From: Lichina pygmaea
Lineage: Eukaryota > Ascomycota > Lichinomycetes > Lichinales > Lichinaceae
Assembly (NCBI GenBank): GCA_963422465.1
Contig: OY730175.1
Span: 2,666,001 to 2,730,000, forward strand
Length of the DNA stretch: 64,000 nucleotides
Reading direction: 5' to 3'
Shown: piece after piece, positions 10,913-21,930 of the stretch
How the letters are laid out: the number at the start of each line of letters is the position of its first letter
Numbering within the stretch: position 1 is the stretch's first letter
Position numbers and translations under genes: made by a program
The notes under the pieces: model-generated
What the model saw: the letters and a program-made list of their open reading frames with translations, nothing else
Database searches by the model: none
What the model was told of the DNA's origin: nothing

Positions 10913-12302
10913 GCAGACATCTCAGCATCAAAGATCTTGAAGGAGTTAGCTGGTAGCTTTCCTCCAGAGTTGGCTGATCTTGAAGAAAGAATTTGCACTT
11001 CTGGGAGTGCACCTCTGAGTCACTCTGAGCTTCTGCTTGGCTCAGCTGTTTTACGTTTTTTCCCTCCTGGTAGAGACTGAGAGAGAGGGAAAGACATAAC
11101 TGGGGGGGGGGTTGTAGAGCTGGAACAGAGGTAGCTGTTGGGATCTCATATTTTCCTGGGTGTGTGTTCCATGCTTCTCTTGCCTTCTTGGCTGCTTCCT
11201 GGCGTACTGGACAGACACTAGCCCAGGCTGGGTGAGCTCCTCTGCAGTTGCAGCATTTTGGCTTGAGAAGCTGTTCAGGAACTTGGCAGGCTCTCCTTTC
11301 ATGCTGGCCTCCACAGGCACCACACACAGCTTTGTTCTTGCAGAAGCGTGCTTGGTGCCCATAGCCAAAGCACTTGAAACATTGTGCAATGACTGTGTCT
11401 GCCAGGAAAGGTTCTGCTTCATGCATCCTGTGCCCCAGCACTAGCCCACTCTCAATCAAAAGATTGGCTTGTTCAGGGGTAGCCAGATCCAGGTGGAGAG
11501 AGGTAACTGGCTTCTTTTGAGCTATAGCCTTCTTAGACCAGTAGGCTCTCAGGATGGTGATTTGTTTGCTCAGAGATGGGTTGCTGTTCTGGATTATCTG
11601 GCAGGTTTTCTCCAGGTCTTCAGGTTGGATATCTTCTGTTCTGACTCCATGGATCAGAACTGGGAATCTCTTGGGCTGGATGGTTGCTTTCTTTGTGAAG
11701 ATAGCTGATACCCAGGCAGGGTTTTTCTCTAGGAAGACTTTAGTCTCTTGGCTTTCTGTGTTAATAAGAATATCCTCTGAAGGAAGTTTCCTTACTGCTC
11801 TGACCTGCTTGTTGTAGGGGCTGGGTAGTCTGTCTTGAAGAGCCTGAAAAAGCTGGATGTGAGTTCTATTAGCCATGTCAGGTGGCTGGATACCAGGATG
11901 TACAAGAACTTCTTTGAGAATTCTTGCAGGTAGAGGGATTTGTGCTGGAATAGATTTTTGGACAGCCTGGGCATATGATGGCTTGGCTTCTTGTTTGTCC
12001 AGCCGCTTGTTGATATTCTCCAGCTCCTGGAAGATTCTGTTGGTGAGGCCAGTAGAGCTAGACTGGGCTTCTGTAGAGAAGGAGTTCTTTTTGATATTTT
12101 CCCAGCTTTTCAGAATAGATTCTGGGACTGGTTGGGTTTTGATCCAGGAGTCTACTAGTTTGTAGTCATTCTGGGGAGCTGGTTGGAGGGTAGGAGAGCT
12201 GGACTGGGTGCTAGGCAGACTGGAAGCTGGTTGGGAGAGTATAGCTGGTGTAGCTCTGGTGTTACTTTCTGAAGAGGTGGGTTTTTTCTTCTTGGGAGCC
12301 AT
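10878..12302 (-). CDS. LINE-B ORF1: zinc-knuckle nucleic-acid binding protein
   Basis: The 474-residue protein starts MAPKKKKPTSSES, with a basic then Ser/Pro-rich N-terminus. A central region contains short helices. About residues 314-370 hold three zinc knuckles: CFKCFGYGHQARFC, CGACGGQHERRAC and CCNCRGAHPAWASVC. ORF1 proteins of this LINE type bind element RNA to form the ribonucleoprotein. The frame is open throughout and overlaps ORF2 by 35 nt. Remnants of the same ORF are visible in LINE-A (13735-14756) and LINE-C (22984-23342, 36274-36900). Confidence 0.9.
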   Translation of the reverse strand: MAPKKKKPTSSESNTRATPAILSQPASSLPSTQSSSPTLQPAPQNDYKLVDSWIKTQPVPESILKSWENIKKNSFSTEAQSSSTGLTNRIFQELENINKRLDKQEAKPSYAQAVQKSIPAQIPLPARILKEVLVHPGIQPPDMANRTHIQLFQALQDRLPSPYNKQVRAVRKLPSEDILINTESQETKVFLEKNPAWVSAIFTKKATIQPKRFPVLIHGVRTEDIQPEDLEKTCQIIQNSNPSLSKQITILRAYWSKKAIAQKKPVTSLHLDLATPEQANLLIESGLVLGHRMHEAEPFLADTVIAQCFKCFGYGHQARFCKNKAVCGACGGQHERRACQVPEQLLKPKCCNCRGAHPAWASVCPVRQEAAKKAREAWNTHPGKYEIPTATSVPALQPPPQLCLSLSLSLYQEGKNVKQLSQAEAQSDSEVHSQKCKFFLQDQPTLEESYQLTPSRSLMLRCLHERHKADTSPV

Positions 12303-12798
12303 GTTAGAGATTGTTTGGCACTGGTTGGGTGTTTTCTGTCTGCAGAGTACTGCCAGAAAGAAGAGTCACCTGGTTTCCCAGCAGTAATAATCTAGTCCTG
12401 GGACCAATCCCCAAGACTAGACTTTCCTGGGCAGCTTTTTCCAACTAAGCTCTGGGCAAAGCTAGAAGTATTAACCTAGACTAGGGACCAGACCCCCTAT
12501 CTAGACTTTCCTTGAGCCAAAGACTCTGCTAGCTCCAGAGTCAGTCAGACTCTAACCATTCCTCTTATCCTGAGACTCTCTCTCTGGTTGTGGGTAGATT
12601 GCTGGTTGTTGAAGAAGAAGATCGTGGATTCAAGATCACACCTTTTGACAAACAGGCGTGGTTCTCAAAGGTGATGGGTTTTCACCTTAAGGTTTGAGTG
12701 GTTTCAGAGAGGAATTCAGCTGTTTTCCAGAATATATGACAAATTGTGGTGTTTGTCAAAAATGATGGTCCTTGAAGGACGTGGTTCTGGGAAGAGTT
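12303..12798 (-). promoter_or_regulatory. LINE-B 5' UTR / internal promoter region
   Basis: About 496 bp lie between the element's 5' end (12798) and the ORF1 ATG (12302). LINEs of this kind carry their promoter inside this region. It is shared with LINE-A (21358-21930) and LINE-C (about 36950-37448). A hairpin with arms TGACAAA and TTTGTCA lies at 12737-12758, about 40-60 nt from the 5' end, and recurs in the other copies. Promoter activity is inferred from element structure; no core promoter motif was identified. Confidence 0.6.
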
Positions 12799-14817
12799 GC
12801 TCTTATAGGTGTAAAAGATGTAATAGCTAACTCCAGATTTGAGTCTTTCATTAGAGTTTGGAACTTGTGTGCAGTGTCAGAATATAGTCTTCTTTTCTTT
12901 GACCAGTCAGAGTGGTGAAGATTTGAGTCTGTAAGAAGAATATACTGCCCTTTTGCTTGTAAAGTATTTTGGAGTAGACAGAGAGGAGCTTCTGATACTT
13001 GTGGGTAGTTCTCTTGACTTAAGGGAGTGAAGTATAGATTATACACCCACAGAGAAGTAGAGGTGTTTTCCAGATGAATTTCAAGAAAAACAAATTCTTT
13101 ACTCCAGAAAGTAGGGTGGAGAGATGACAGTTTCAGGTTTTTGTTAATAAGAAAAAGAGTTCTACTAATCTCTGAAGAATATAAAGAAAGAAAAGAAGAA
13201 AAAACAGTTGAGGTGCTGATTTGAAGATGAGGATTCTTCCAGGGTTCTTGGAGTGTAATAATGTCTACTTCTTGAAGAGTTGGGGTTGCTAGAAGTAACT
13301 CTTGGACTGATTGGCTTTTCTGCACATTGTATTGAAGAAGTGTGAACTTTGTATTCTTCATGTAGATATTTCATCTTCAAAGATCTTGAAGAGGTTGACT
13401 GACTACTTTCTCCCTGTGTTTGTTGATCTTGTAGACAAAATTTGCACTTCTGGAGACTCTTCTCTGAGTCTCTCTGAGCTTCTAGTTGGCTCTGTGGTTT
13501 TCTGTCTTTTTCCCTCTGGAAGAGTCTGTGTGAAGAGGAAAGTAACTGGAGACTGTGTGACTGGGACAGTGGTAGCAGTGGAGATCTCATACTTCTCTGG
13601 GCAGGAAATCCATGTCTCTCTTGCCTTCTTGACTGTTTCTTGGTGTACTGGGCATGTGCTAGCCCAGACTGGGTGAGTCTTTTTGCAGTTGCTACATTTT
13701 GGCTTTAGCAGTTGCTCAGGGATTTAGCAGGTTCTCCTTTTATGCTGGCCTCCACAGGCACCACATACAGCTTGATTCCTGCACAGGTGAGCTTGGTGTC
13801 TATACCCAAAGTACTTGAAGTATTGTGCCACCACTGTGTTAGCCAGAAAAGACTCTGCCTTATATAATCTGTGGCCCAGCACTACTCCACTCTCAATTAG
13901 AAGATTGGCCTGTTCAGAGGTGGCCAGATCCAGGTGGAGTGAAGTAACTGGTTTCTTTTGAGCTATAGCTTTCTTTGACCAGTAGACTCTCAGAATAGTG
14001 ATTTGCTTGCTCAGGGATAGGTTGCTGTTCTGGATAGTCTGGCAAGTTTTTTCCAGGTTTTCTGGCTGGATGTCTGTGGTTCTGAGTCCATGAATCAACA
14101 CTGGAAGTCTCTTGGGTTGGATAGTTGCTTCCTTGGTAAAAATAGCTGATATCCAGGCAGAGTCTTTCTCCAGAAAACTCTTGGTCTCTTGGGTTTCAGT
14201 GTTAATAAGAATATTCTCTGAGGGGAGCTTTCTCACTGCTCTGACTTGTTTATTATAGAGACTGGGGAGTCTGTCTTGGAGAGCTTGAAAAAGCTGGATG
14301 TGAGTCCTGTTGGCTTTATCAGGTGTCTGGTTACCAGGGTGGACAAGAACTTCCTTCAGAATTCTTGGAGCTAGAGGGATTTGAGCTGGGATATGTTTCT
14401 GAACAGCCTGGGCATATGATAGCTTAGATTCTTGCTTGTCTAGCTGCTTGTTAATATTCTCCAGCTTCTGGAAAATTTTATTGGTCAGACCACTGGGGAG
14501 AGACTGGGTTTTGGTAGACTAGGCTTTATTAGTACAAGAGTTTTTCTTAATATTCTCCCAGATTTTCAGTACAGATTCTGGGGTAGCTTGAGTCTTGAGC
14601 CATGAGTCCAGTAGATTATAGTTATTCTGGAGAGCTGGATAGGGGGTAGAAGAGCTAGGCTGAGTACCAGCAGAACTGGGAGCTGGCATTGTTGGAGAAG
14701 ATATTGTTCTTCTGGTAGTGTTCTGGGAGGAATCTGGTTTCTTCTTTTTGACAGGCATAGGGTAGGTAACCTGCACAGCTGGTTGTTCACAAAAAGTCAC
14801 CTGGTTTCTAGCAGTAA
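12799..14817 (-). mobile_element. LINE-A, middle part (ORF1 and endonuclease start)
   Basis: This is the continuation of LINE-A upstream of the LINE-B insertion. It holds the endonuclease start on the minus strand (frame opening MKNTKFTLLQYNVQKSQ near 13361, reading to the junction), ORF1 zinc-knuckle remnants near 13735-13900, the ORF1 body (13724-14236), and an ORF1 N-terminus with KKKKPDSSQNTTRRT near 14700-14756. Several stops and frameshifts break ORF1. Gypsy-A copy 2 interrupts it at 14818, just upstream of ORF1. Confidence 0.87.
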
Positions 14818-15417
14818 TGTTGCGGTCTGTACTGTACTGTCCTATCCGAGTATAGGATTAGGGCGAGAAGTGGAAGGTGGGTTGGTTCTCGCAGGAGAGG
14901 AGTGTCAAGGAGTGCGAAGGGGTTTGGTGGAACGTGGTGGTAGTGACACCTGATCAATAGCTTTGTACAAAGGATTGTATTGAAGTAGATCTAGTTGTCT
15001 GGATCACAACATGAGTTGAAGACAATTGTTCCATAAGGGAACTATCACCGGACTATATAGTGCTGGCCTGTCAAGACAATTGAGATTGTCTTGACAGTCT
15101 TGACATCAAGACGGGTGAGATTGTCTTGATGGTCCCACCACGTTATGCACCCTGCGTCAAGACAGGTGAGATTGTCTTGATGCTTCATGCATCCTGCGTC
15201 AAGACTGGTGAGATTGTCTTGATGCTTCATGCATCCTGCGTCAAGACTGGTGAGATTGTCTTGATGCTTCATGCATCCTGCGTCAAGACTCCTGTGTGTG
15301 TCTCAACAGTCACGTGACCTCTTGTTGGTTGGTCACTTGACTTCCGTGGTGTCCTCTTGCCTGGCCTGTGGCCTGATTGCCTATAAATAAGTGGCTCCCA
15401 TCCCCTGGGTCGTAACA
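14818..15417 (-). repeat. 3' LTR (type II) of gypsy-A copy 2
   Basis: On the element strand the LTR starts TGTTACGACCCAGGGG and ends CGCAACA. U3 holds about four tandem units of roughly 42 bp (15110-15290) made from a GTCAAGAC..GAGATTGTCTTGA core and GCTTCATGCATCCTGC. A TATA-like CTATATAGT lies near 15055. The repeat block looks array-like but is LTR-internal. Confidence 0.92.
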
Positions 15418-15461
15418 CTACCCTCCTCTCCTTCATTCATTGTCCCAATGAATTCTTGAGT

Positions 15462-15960
15462 ATGTCTGCAAAATCACGTGCCTCTGCTTACTGAAACCAA
15501 CTGGCAGCCCAGATCCGTGATCATAACTTCGTGTCGCTTGCTCTGTGTGACTTCTGTGTCTTGAACCACAAGCCCTGCTTCTGAATGTCTGATGACAACG
15601 ATAAGTTGAAGTGCACTGAGTGCACTCATTGTGGGAAGTCCTGTGTGTCACTTTCTTGGGAGTCGCTGAACATGACTCAGGATAACCTTCGCAAGGATTT
15701 GGCTGTTGATGAGGCCAAGCAGGATGCTCTTGTTGAGCAGCTTGCCAAGCTGCAGGCTTGTGTGTCCTGAAAGCAAAAGGTTCTTGAGGGTGCTGAGGGT
15801 TGAGCAAAGAAGAAGCTCCAGTGCCTTGTTGCTGAAATAGAGGTGGATGGTGAAGACTTGTCGGCGATGGTCATTGATGTGTCTGCACTGCAGGCCAAGC
15901 TGTTCAGTCCTGCTTCTGCCGGAACTGCTGCAGGAGGAGCTGGCAGTTTGCGAGGTTCCT
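15462..15960 (+). pseudogene. Antisense cysteine-cluster ORF of gypsy-A copy 2
   Basis: It runs opposite to pol, between 3' LTR and chromodomain, and appears to overlap the chromodomain end tail to tail. It shows CDFCVLNHKPC (C-x2-C-x6-C) and, 12 residues on, CTECTHCGKSC (C-x2-C-x6-C), then a helical segment (SWESLNMTQDN, DALVEQLAKLQ). Two C-x2-C-x6-C halves in tandem match Zn2Cys6 spacing. This copy is decayed. Homologues lie at 2435-2700, 35110-35520 and 43830-44260. Confidence 0.6.
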
Positions 15961-18900
15961 GAGTGGCTCCCAGGTATTTTCCGAGTCTGGGTAGTTTTTC
16001 CACTTGACAAGGTATCACTGACCTTTTCTCTTCAGGATCTGTTCAGCCTTGAATTCCTGTTCTTCCTCTGGTTGGTAATGAAATGTTTCCTGCAAGGGTG
16101 TGCTCTGGTCAGCTAATTCAATCATTGAGATGTGAAAGTTTGGGTGTACCTGAGCGTCTCTCAGTAGTTGCAGTCTGATGTTGACTGGTCCAGTTTTTTC
16201 TTCGACTGAAAATAGTCCGACCTTGACATAGTCCAGTTTCTTTGTTCATGGTTTCTTCGTTTTCCAATTTCTTGTGAGGAGGTAGACTTTATCCCCCTTC
16301 TTTAGCTGAGGTGCCATTTTTGATTTCTTGTCCATTTGACATTGCATTTTTTCTGAGGTCTCTTGAAGGTAGTGCCTCATCATCGTGTGTGTTTGTCGTA
16401 AGAGCTTGTCATGTTGGAGTGCTTTCTCTGTGTTTGGTGAAGCTCTGCTTGGCATCCTGATGTTCACATGTTGTCCAAAATTGGCAAAAAATAGTGATTC
16501 CTTTGTTGAGTCTGATCTGTGCTGGTTGATTGCCAGCTGTGCCACCGGTAATAACTGTACCCAATTGCTGTGGGTCTTGTTGATGTAATGCTGTAAGTAA
16601 GTCTCCAGGACTTGGTTCGCTTGCTCTGTCTGGCTGTCAGTTCATGGGTGATAGGCCGTAGACATTTTGGGTTTTGTTCCCATGGCTGCACTGATTGTCT
16701 TCCAGTAGTTGGATGTGAAGAGTTTGTCTCTGTCTGTAATGATTGTGATCAGAACTCTGTGGTCTCTGACCAATCTGTCCAGTAAGAGGTGTCCCAACTG
16801 TTCTGCTGTGTGGGTCTCCTTGAATGGTACCACTATTAGATATTTTGTGAATCTGTCCACTATCACCATAATCAAGTCGTAGGTGATTCCTGTGACCAGG
16901 TCTTTGGACTTGGGTAGCTTTGTGATGAAGTCCATTGACACGTCTTCCCACGGGCCTCTCGGTATCGTGTTCAGATGTCCTTCTCTGTATGGCTTATGTC
17001 TTCCATGTTTGTTTTTCTGGCATAGTAGACACTTGCTGATGTAGTTTGTGACATGTTGTCAGAGGTTAATGACATTGTTCCCTGCCTGTTGGATAAGGTC
17101 TGTGGTCTTGGAGATTCCTGGGTGACTATGTGCTGGGTTATCATGGTAGTTCCTTATTAGTTCTTCAGTGTCTTCTGCTGTGAGCTTGTTGATCTGTGGT
17201 TGAGGTACCAGGTTTCCTTGCTGGTCCTGCTGTAAGATCATTCCTTGGCGTTCATCATCTTCCATGTGGTTTTTTCGTCAGCTTAGTGCGTCTGCTCTCC
17301 TATTGTCTTGTCCAGGGGTGTACAAGATCTTGAACTTGTGTTACCCTAGGAGTTCAGCCCATCTGACTTGCTGTCTGTTCAGCTTCTTGGTTATCATGAA
17401 TGTTGTCAGATTCTTGTGGTCTGTGAGAATGGTGAGTTCAGAACTGCTTTCCGTGTACACTCTCCAGTGTTCGAGTGCGTTGACAACTGCCAGTAGCTCT
17501 TTATCGTGGATATCATAGTTCTGTTCCACTTGTGTCATTTTTCGTGAGTAGTAGGCCACTGGGTACCACTTGCCGTCTGCCTGTTGGCATAGACATGCTC
17601 CCACTGCCTGATCTGAAGTGTCTGTCTTGATTCATGTTGGTTGGCCTGTCTTGAAGTTGAGGAGAACTGGTTTCTTGGCGCAAGCGTCCTTGAGCTGTTG
17701 GAATACTTTTTGTTGTCTCTCCGTCCACCAGTACTCCATGTCCTTCTTCGTGAGTTCTGTCAGTGGTGTTGCCATCTGTGAGTAGTTCTTGATGAACTGT
17801 CAGTTGAAGTTGGCAAATCCTAGGAAGGCTTGTACTTCCTTAACTGATGTCAGTGTTGGCCATTACTGAATCGCTTTGATTTTCTCAGAGTCAATCTTGA
17901 TCCCTTCAATCCCTATGATGTATCTGAGGAATTCAACTTCCAGTTTGTTGAACTCGCATTTCTTCAGGTTGAGCTTGAGCCCTGCCTTTTGTAGACATCG
18001 TAGAACATCCTTCACATGTTTGGTATGTTCTTGTTGCGTGTTCGAGTAGACAAGAATATTATCCAGGTAGGTGATAGCTGTTTGGTCCAGGTGTGCTCTG
18101 ATGATGTTGTTGATCAATGCTTGACATGTTGCTGGTGTGTTTGTGAGTCCGAATGGCATAACCAGATACTTGTAGTGTCTGTATCAGGTTCTGAAGGCTG
18201 TCTTCCATTCTTCTCCTTCTTTCATGTGTATCAGGTTGTATGCTCCTTTCAAGTCCAGCTTGGTAAAGATTGTAGCTTGGCTGATCCTGTCTCGCAATTT
18301 GTTCGCATTTGGCAACAGATATCAGTTCTTGATGGTAATGTTATTGAGTTTCCTGTAATCCACACAAAGTCGAAGACTTCCGTCTTTCTTTGGTGCAAAT
18401 AGTATCAGGTATCCTGCTGGTGATTGAGATTCTTGAATGAAACTCTTTTTCAGGTTTTCCTCCAGGTACTCGCAAAGTACTTGGAGCTCTTTCTCTGATA
18501 ACTGGTAAATTGGTCCAAATCCTGGCTCTGTCCCTGGTTGCAACTTGATCTTGTGATCCCAAGGTTGGTGCTTAGGCAACACTGCTGTTGTTGTCTCTTC
18601 CTGAAAGAGGTTATCATACCCAGGTCAGTACTCTTCAGGGATCTCCAGAGGGTTAACAACTTCCTCTCTCTTCATCTCTGACTGTTTGGCCACCTGGTTC
18701 CGGGGTGTGCCTGTCAAGGCAGACCTCTTCTCTTGAGAGTTGTTCTTTCTGTCAGTGAGGTTCCACTGAGGACTCCTTCCCTTATCTGTCCACACCTTCT
18801 GCGGCTGGTAACAGGTCCAAGCTGTGTTGTTAGTGCAGTTCCTAAATGTGAGTACTCCTGTTCTCCAGTTAACAACTGGGTTGTGCTTCTTTAGCCAAGG

Positions 18901-20741
18901 CATCCCCAAATAGATATCCTGAGTGGCCAACTCAACAATATCAAGGTGGATCCTTTCAGCATGGTGTCCGGTAACTATTTCCATTGGCTGCGTCTCATGG
19001 CAGACTAGCTCTGTCTGTCCATTTGCCATCGCGAGCTGATAGGGCTGCTGCTTGCGTCTCCTTCCAGTGCTGAGGGTGTTGTAAAGTTGTCTTGAAATGT
19101 AGTTTCCACTGGCTCCAGAGTCAACAAGTGCGTATGTCTGTACTGGCGTGTTGGTGTGTAGTGACACAGGCAATCGCAGGTGCTTTGCGTTGCTAGGGGT
19201 CATGTTGTTGAGCTTCTGATGTCACCCCTTGACAAGAGAGTTCAGTCTTTTCCTGATTGAAGTGTCTTTCCACTGACTGGGCAATGGGTCCAGCCCTTCC
19301 TATCAGTCCTGAGGAATCTGTTCATGAATTTGTCTTGCTGATGCTTGTCACATCCAGGCTTGAGGCAGTACTGCCAATTGTTGACGTAGCAGTTGTGGTT
19401 GTTGCCTTGCTGTAGGAACATGAGGTGTTTGTGCTAATCATGTGTGTGCCCGGGGAATGTGGTGTGTTGGTGTTTGTCCTAGAGATAGATCTCACACGCA
19501 TCCTTCTTGCAATTGACCCAATGTCTGTGGCAGGTGGTGCGGTAGGGTGAATGTCCTCTGTACCTTTGTAGTTATTCATGGTAGGTGCAGTAGTGCTTTG
19601 TGCAAAACCTCCACTGTAGTTTGCTGTGCTGTAGGTTTCATGAGTCTATGCTGTAAGCATAGCTTCCTTGTGGTATTTCTTCTTTGATAGACGTGGGTTT
19701 GTCTTGGTCCCTATCAGAGGTGGTTAAGAGCTCCTGTCCCTTGTCCTGACCTGTCAGTTCTGGTAGGTCCTTGCCTCCTGATGTTGCCAGTTGGTGGGCT
19801 GCTTCCAATGTCTGATCGTAGTTGTCCTATTGTTCAAGGGATAGCTGAGCCTCTCCTGGTGGGTCCTCTGGCTTGATGACATTCCAGTCTCCGTCAAGTG
19901 TATTAAGTTGCTGTCAGTGCACCTTGTTCTTTGAACAACAGTCTTTCACCATGTGGCCTAGCTTGCCACAGGCATAGCACTTCAGTGCTTTCCCCTTTTT
20001 GTTGTTCCTTCCCTTTGTGAACCTTCCCTTGTGGTGGACTGCATCCAGTTCCATGGGTGCATAGCCATATGGGTCATGTGGCGGTGCTTTGTTAGGCAGC
20101 TTGTAGTGGTTGCTCACATGCCATGTGGGGTGGCTGTATCCTCCGTCGTGGTGTTTCTCCATCGCTCGCTCGAATAGTTTGTCATCAATGTTGATTGCTT
20201 GTGCGATGAGTTCGTCCAGTGTGTCGACTGCTTGTCTGTCAAAGGTGATTTCATCCTTCATGTTTTCCTTGAGTCCACGTCAGTACATGACCATCAGGGC
20301 GTTGTTGTCCCAGTCAGTCAGTACTGAGTATTGTTTGAACTGCGTGGTGTACTCTGCGGCTGAGCGTTGTTGTTTGATGTGCTGGATCATTCGTATAGCC
20401 ACTTTGTCTTCATTAGATAGTCCAAGGATCCTTTTGATCTTGTCCTTGAATCACATCCATTTTGTCATCCATTCTGTTGTGCTGTCATGGTCTCTGTTTC
20501 CTGAGAGATGTTTGTTGACGTAGGGCTTGATCCATCAATAAGCATTACCTCTCATGTAAGTGGTTGCAAAGAGGGGCCACTTTTCCTTAGGCAGCTTCGT
20601 CTCTGGTTGGAATTGAAAGTAGACTTGGAGTTGCATGAGCCAGTCGTCAACCTTGTTTCTTTCACCGTAGAACAGGTCTAGCTTGGCAACGCTAATCTTT
20701 CTATCTGGGAAGTTGGGGTTGGTTACTCCTGAGGTACTCAT
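15905..20741 (-). pseudogene. Gypsy-A copy 2 gag-pol remnant
   Basis: The fossil coding region contains Gag with a CCHC knuckle (CYACGKLGHMVKDC near 19945-19990), a Trp/Cys/His module region, protease (VDSGASGNYIS near 19100), RT ([15 protein letters not shown] near 18330), RNase H ([18 protein letters not shown] near 17470), integrase (SMDFITKLPKSKD near 16900) and a chromodomain (about 15900-16070). It is broken in about ten or more places. Confidence 0.9.
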
Positions 20742-20759
20742 CCTTGAGGGTCTTCAAAG

Positions 20760-21357
20760 TGTTGCAGTCCATACTGTACTGTCCTATCCGAGTATAGGAT
20801 TAGGGTGAGAGGTGGAAGGCAGGTTGGTTCTCGCAGGAGAGGAGTGTCAAGGAGTGCGAAGGGGTTTGGTGGAACGTGGTGGTGGTGACACCTGATCAAT
20901 GGCTTCATACAAAGGATTGTATTGAAGTAGATCTAGTTGTCTGGATTACAACATGAGTTGAAGACAATTGTTCCATAAGGGAACTATCACCAGACTATAT
21001 AGTGCTGGCCTGTCAAGACAATCAAGATTGTCTCAACAGTCTTGACGTCAAGACAGGTGAGATTGTCTTGACAGTCCCACCACGTTATGCACCCTGCGTC
21101 AAGACAAGTGAGATTGTCTCAATGCTTCATGCATCCTGCGTCAAGACTGGTGAGATTGTCTCAATACTTCATGCATCCTGTGTCAAGACTGGTGAGATTG
21201 TCTTGATGCTTCATGCATCCTGCGTCAAGACTCCCGTGTGTCTCAACAGTCACGTGACCTCTTGTTGGTTGGTCACTTGACTTCCGTGGTGTCCTCTTGC
21301 CTGGCCCACGGCCTGATTGCCTATAAATGAGTGGCTCCCATCCCCTGGGTTGTAACA
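20760..21357 (-). repeat. 5' LTR (type II) of gypsy-A copy 2
   Basis: This LTR, 598 bp, has the same TGTTAC..GCAACA limits as 14818-15417. The adjacent internal sequence reads CTTTGAAGACCCTCAAGG on the element strand, at the primer-binding site position. Part of it is complementary to the LTR segment GTCTTCAAC just downstream of the TATA-like box. Confidence 0.92.
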
Positions 21358-21930
21358 AGTAATTACACAATCCTGGGACCACTCCCCAAGACTACTTTTC
21401 TGGGCAGTCTTTTCCAACTAGACTCTAGGGAAATCTGGCTGTATTAACTCAAGCTGGAGACCACACCCCCTGCCAGAGCTTTCCTAGAGTTTTTCAACTC
21501 TACCAGCACTAGAGGCAAGCTCTAAACTATTTCTCTTATCCTGGGAGCGCTGATCTTCTTGATACTAGATATTTCTCTTAAGAGAAGTTCAAGCTGTTAT
21601 CTCTGTCTGACTGGGAGTACTTGCTTAATCCTGGGACCACACCCCAAAACTGAGTGTTCCTAGGTAATTAGGGCCTGTCCCCAGTCTTTCAGAATCTCAC
21701 TGACCACTCTCTGCCTTGTTATGGATAGTCTGTTGGTTGTTGAAGTTGAAGATCAAAGATTCAGAGATCACAACTTTTGACAAACAGACTGGGTTACCCA
21801 AAGTGATAGGTTTTCACCTCAAGGTTTTGGTGGTTCCCAACAGATACTCACTTGGTTTCCAGAACTTCTGACAAAGTCCGGTGATTATCAGAAGTGATGG
21901 TCCTTGAATGTAGTGGTACTGGGAAGAGTT
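21358..21930 (-). mobile_element. LINE-A, 5' UTR and 5' end
   Basis: The 5' UTR of LINE-A resumes after gypsy-A copy 2 and ends at the element's 5' terminus (GGGAAGAGTT on the plus strand at 21921-21930), the same terminus as LINE-B at 12798. A hairpin with arms CTTCTGA and TCAGAAG lies at 21865-21894. The next base begins LINE-C endonuclease sequence, so the 5' end is fused directly to the interior of another LINE copy. Confidence 0.85.

Larger units (their letters stand above)
7496..12798 (-). mobile_element. LINE-B, full-length APE-type LINE (Tad1/I-like)
   Basis: This is an apparently complete 5.3-kb non-LTR retrotransposon: 5' UTR (12303-12798), ORF1 (10878-12302), ORF2 (8081-10912), a downstream in-frame C-terminal coding tail (7670-8080), 3' UTR, and a tail of TAAAA units ending at about 7496. 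A 14-bp target duplication, differing at two positions by G/A changes, flanks it inside LINE-A. Its 3' end is nearly identical to the truncated insertion at 47506-47763, so this lineage was active recently. Clade assignment rests on protein style (three zinc knuckles in ORF1, APE endonuclease, FADD polymerase motif) and was not tested by phylogeny. Confidence 0.92.
14818..21357 (-). mobile_element. Gypsy-A copy 2, complete with both LTRs
   Basis: This is a complete but decayed chromovirus on the minus strand, flanked by the 5-bp duplication AGTAA (14813-14817 and 21358-21362). It inserted into the LINE-A 5' UTR. Both LTRs are type II. Parts on the minus strand: Gag about 19914-20741, Trp/Cys/His modules about 19290-19630, protease 18640-19203, RT about 17840-18582, RNase H about 17265-17620, integrase about 16370-17210, chromodomain about 15900-16070. 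An antisense ORF lies near 15462-15960. The coding part has about ten or more breaks. Confidence 0.95.

Noticed and set aside
15110-15300. Regularly spaced repeats resembling a CRISPR array
   Set aside because: The units are direct LTR U3 repeats without distinct spacers, recur in all type II gypsy-A LTRs, and the genome is fungal.
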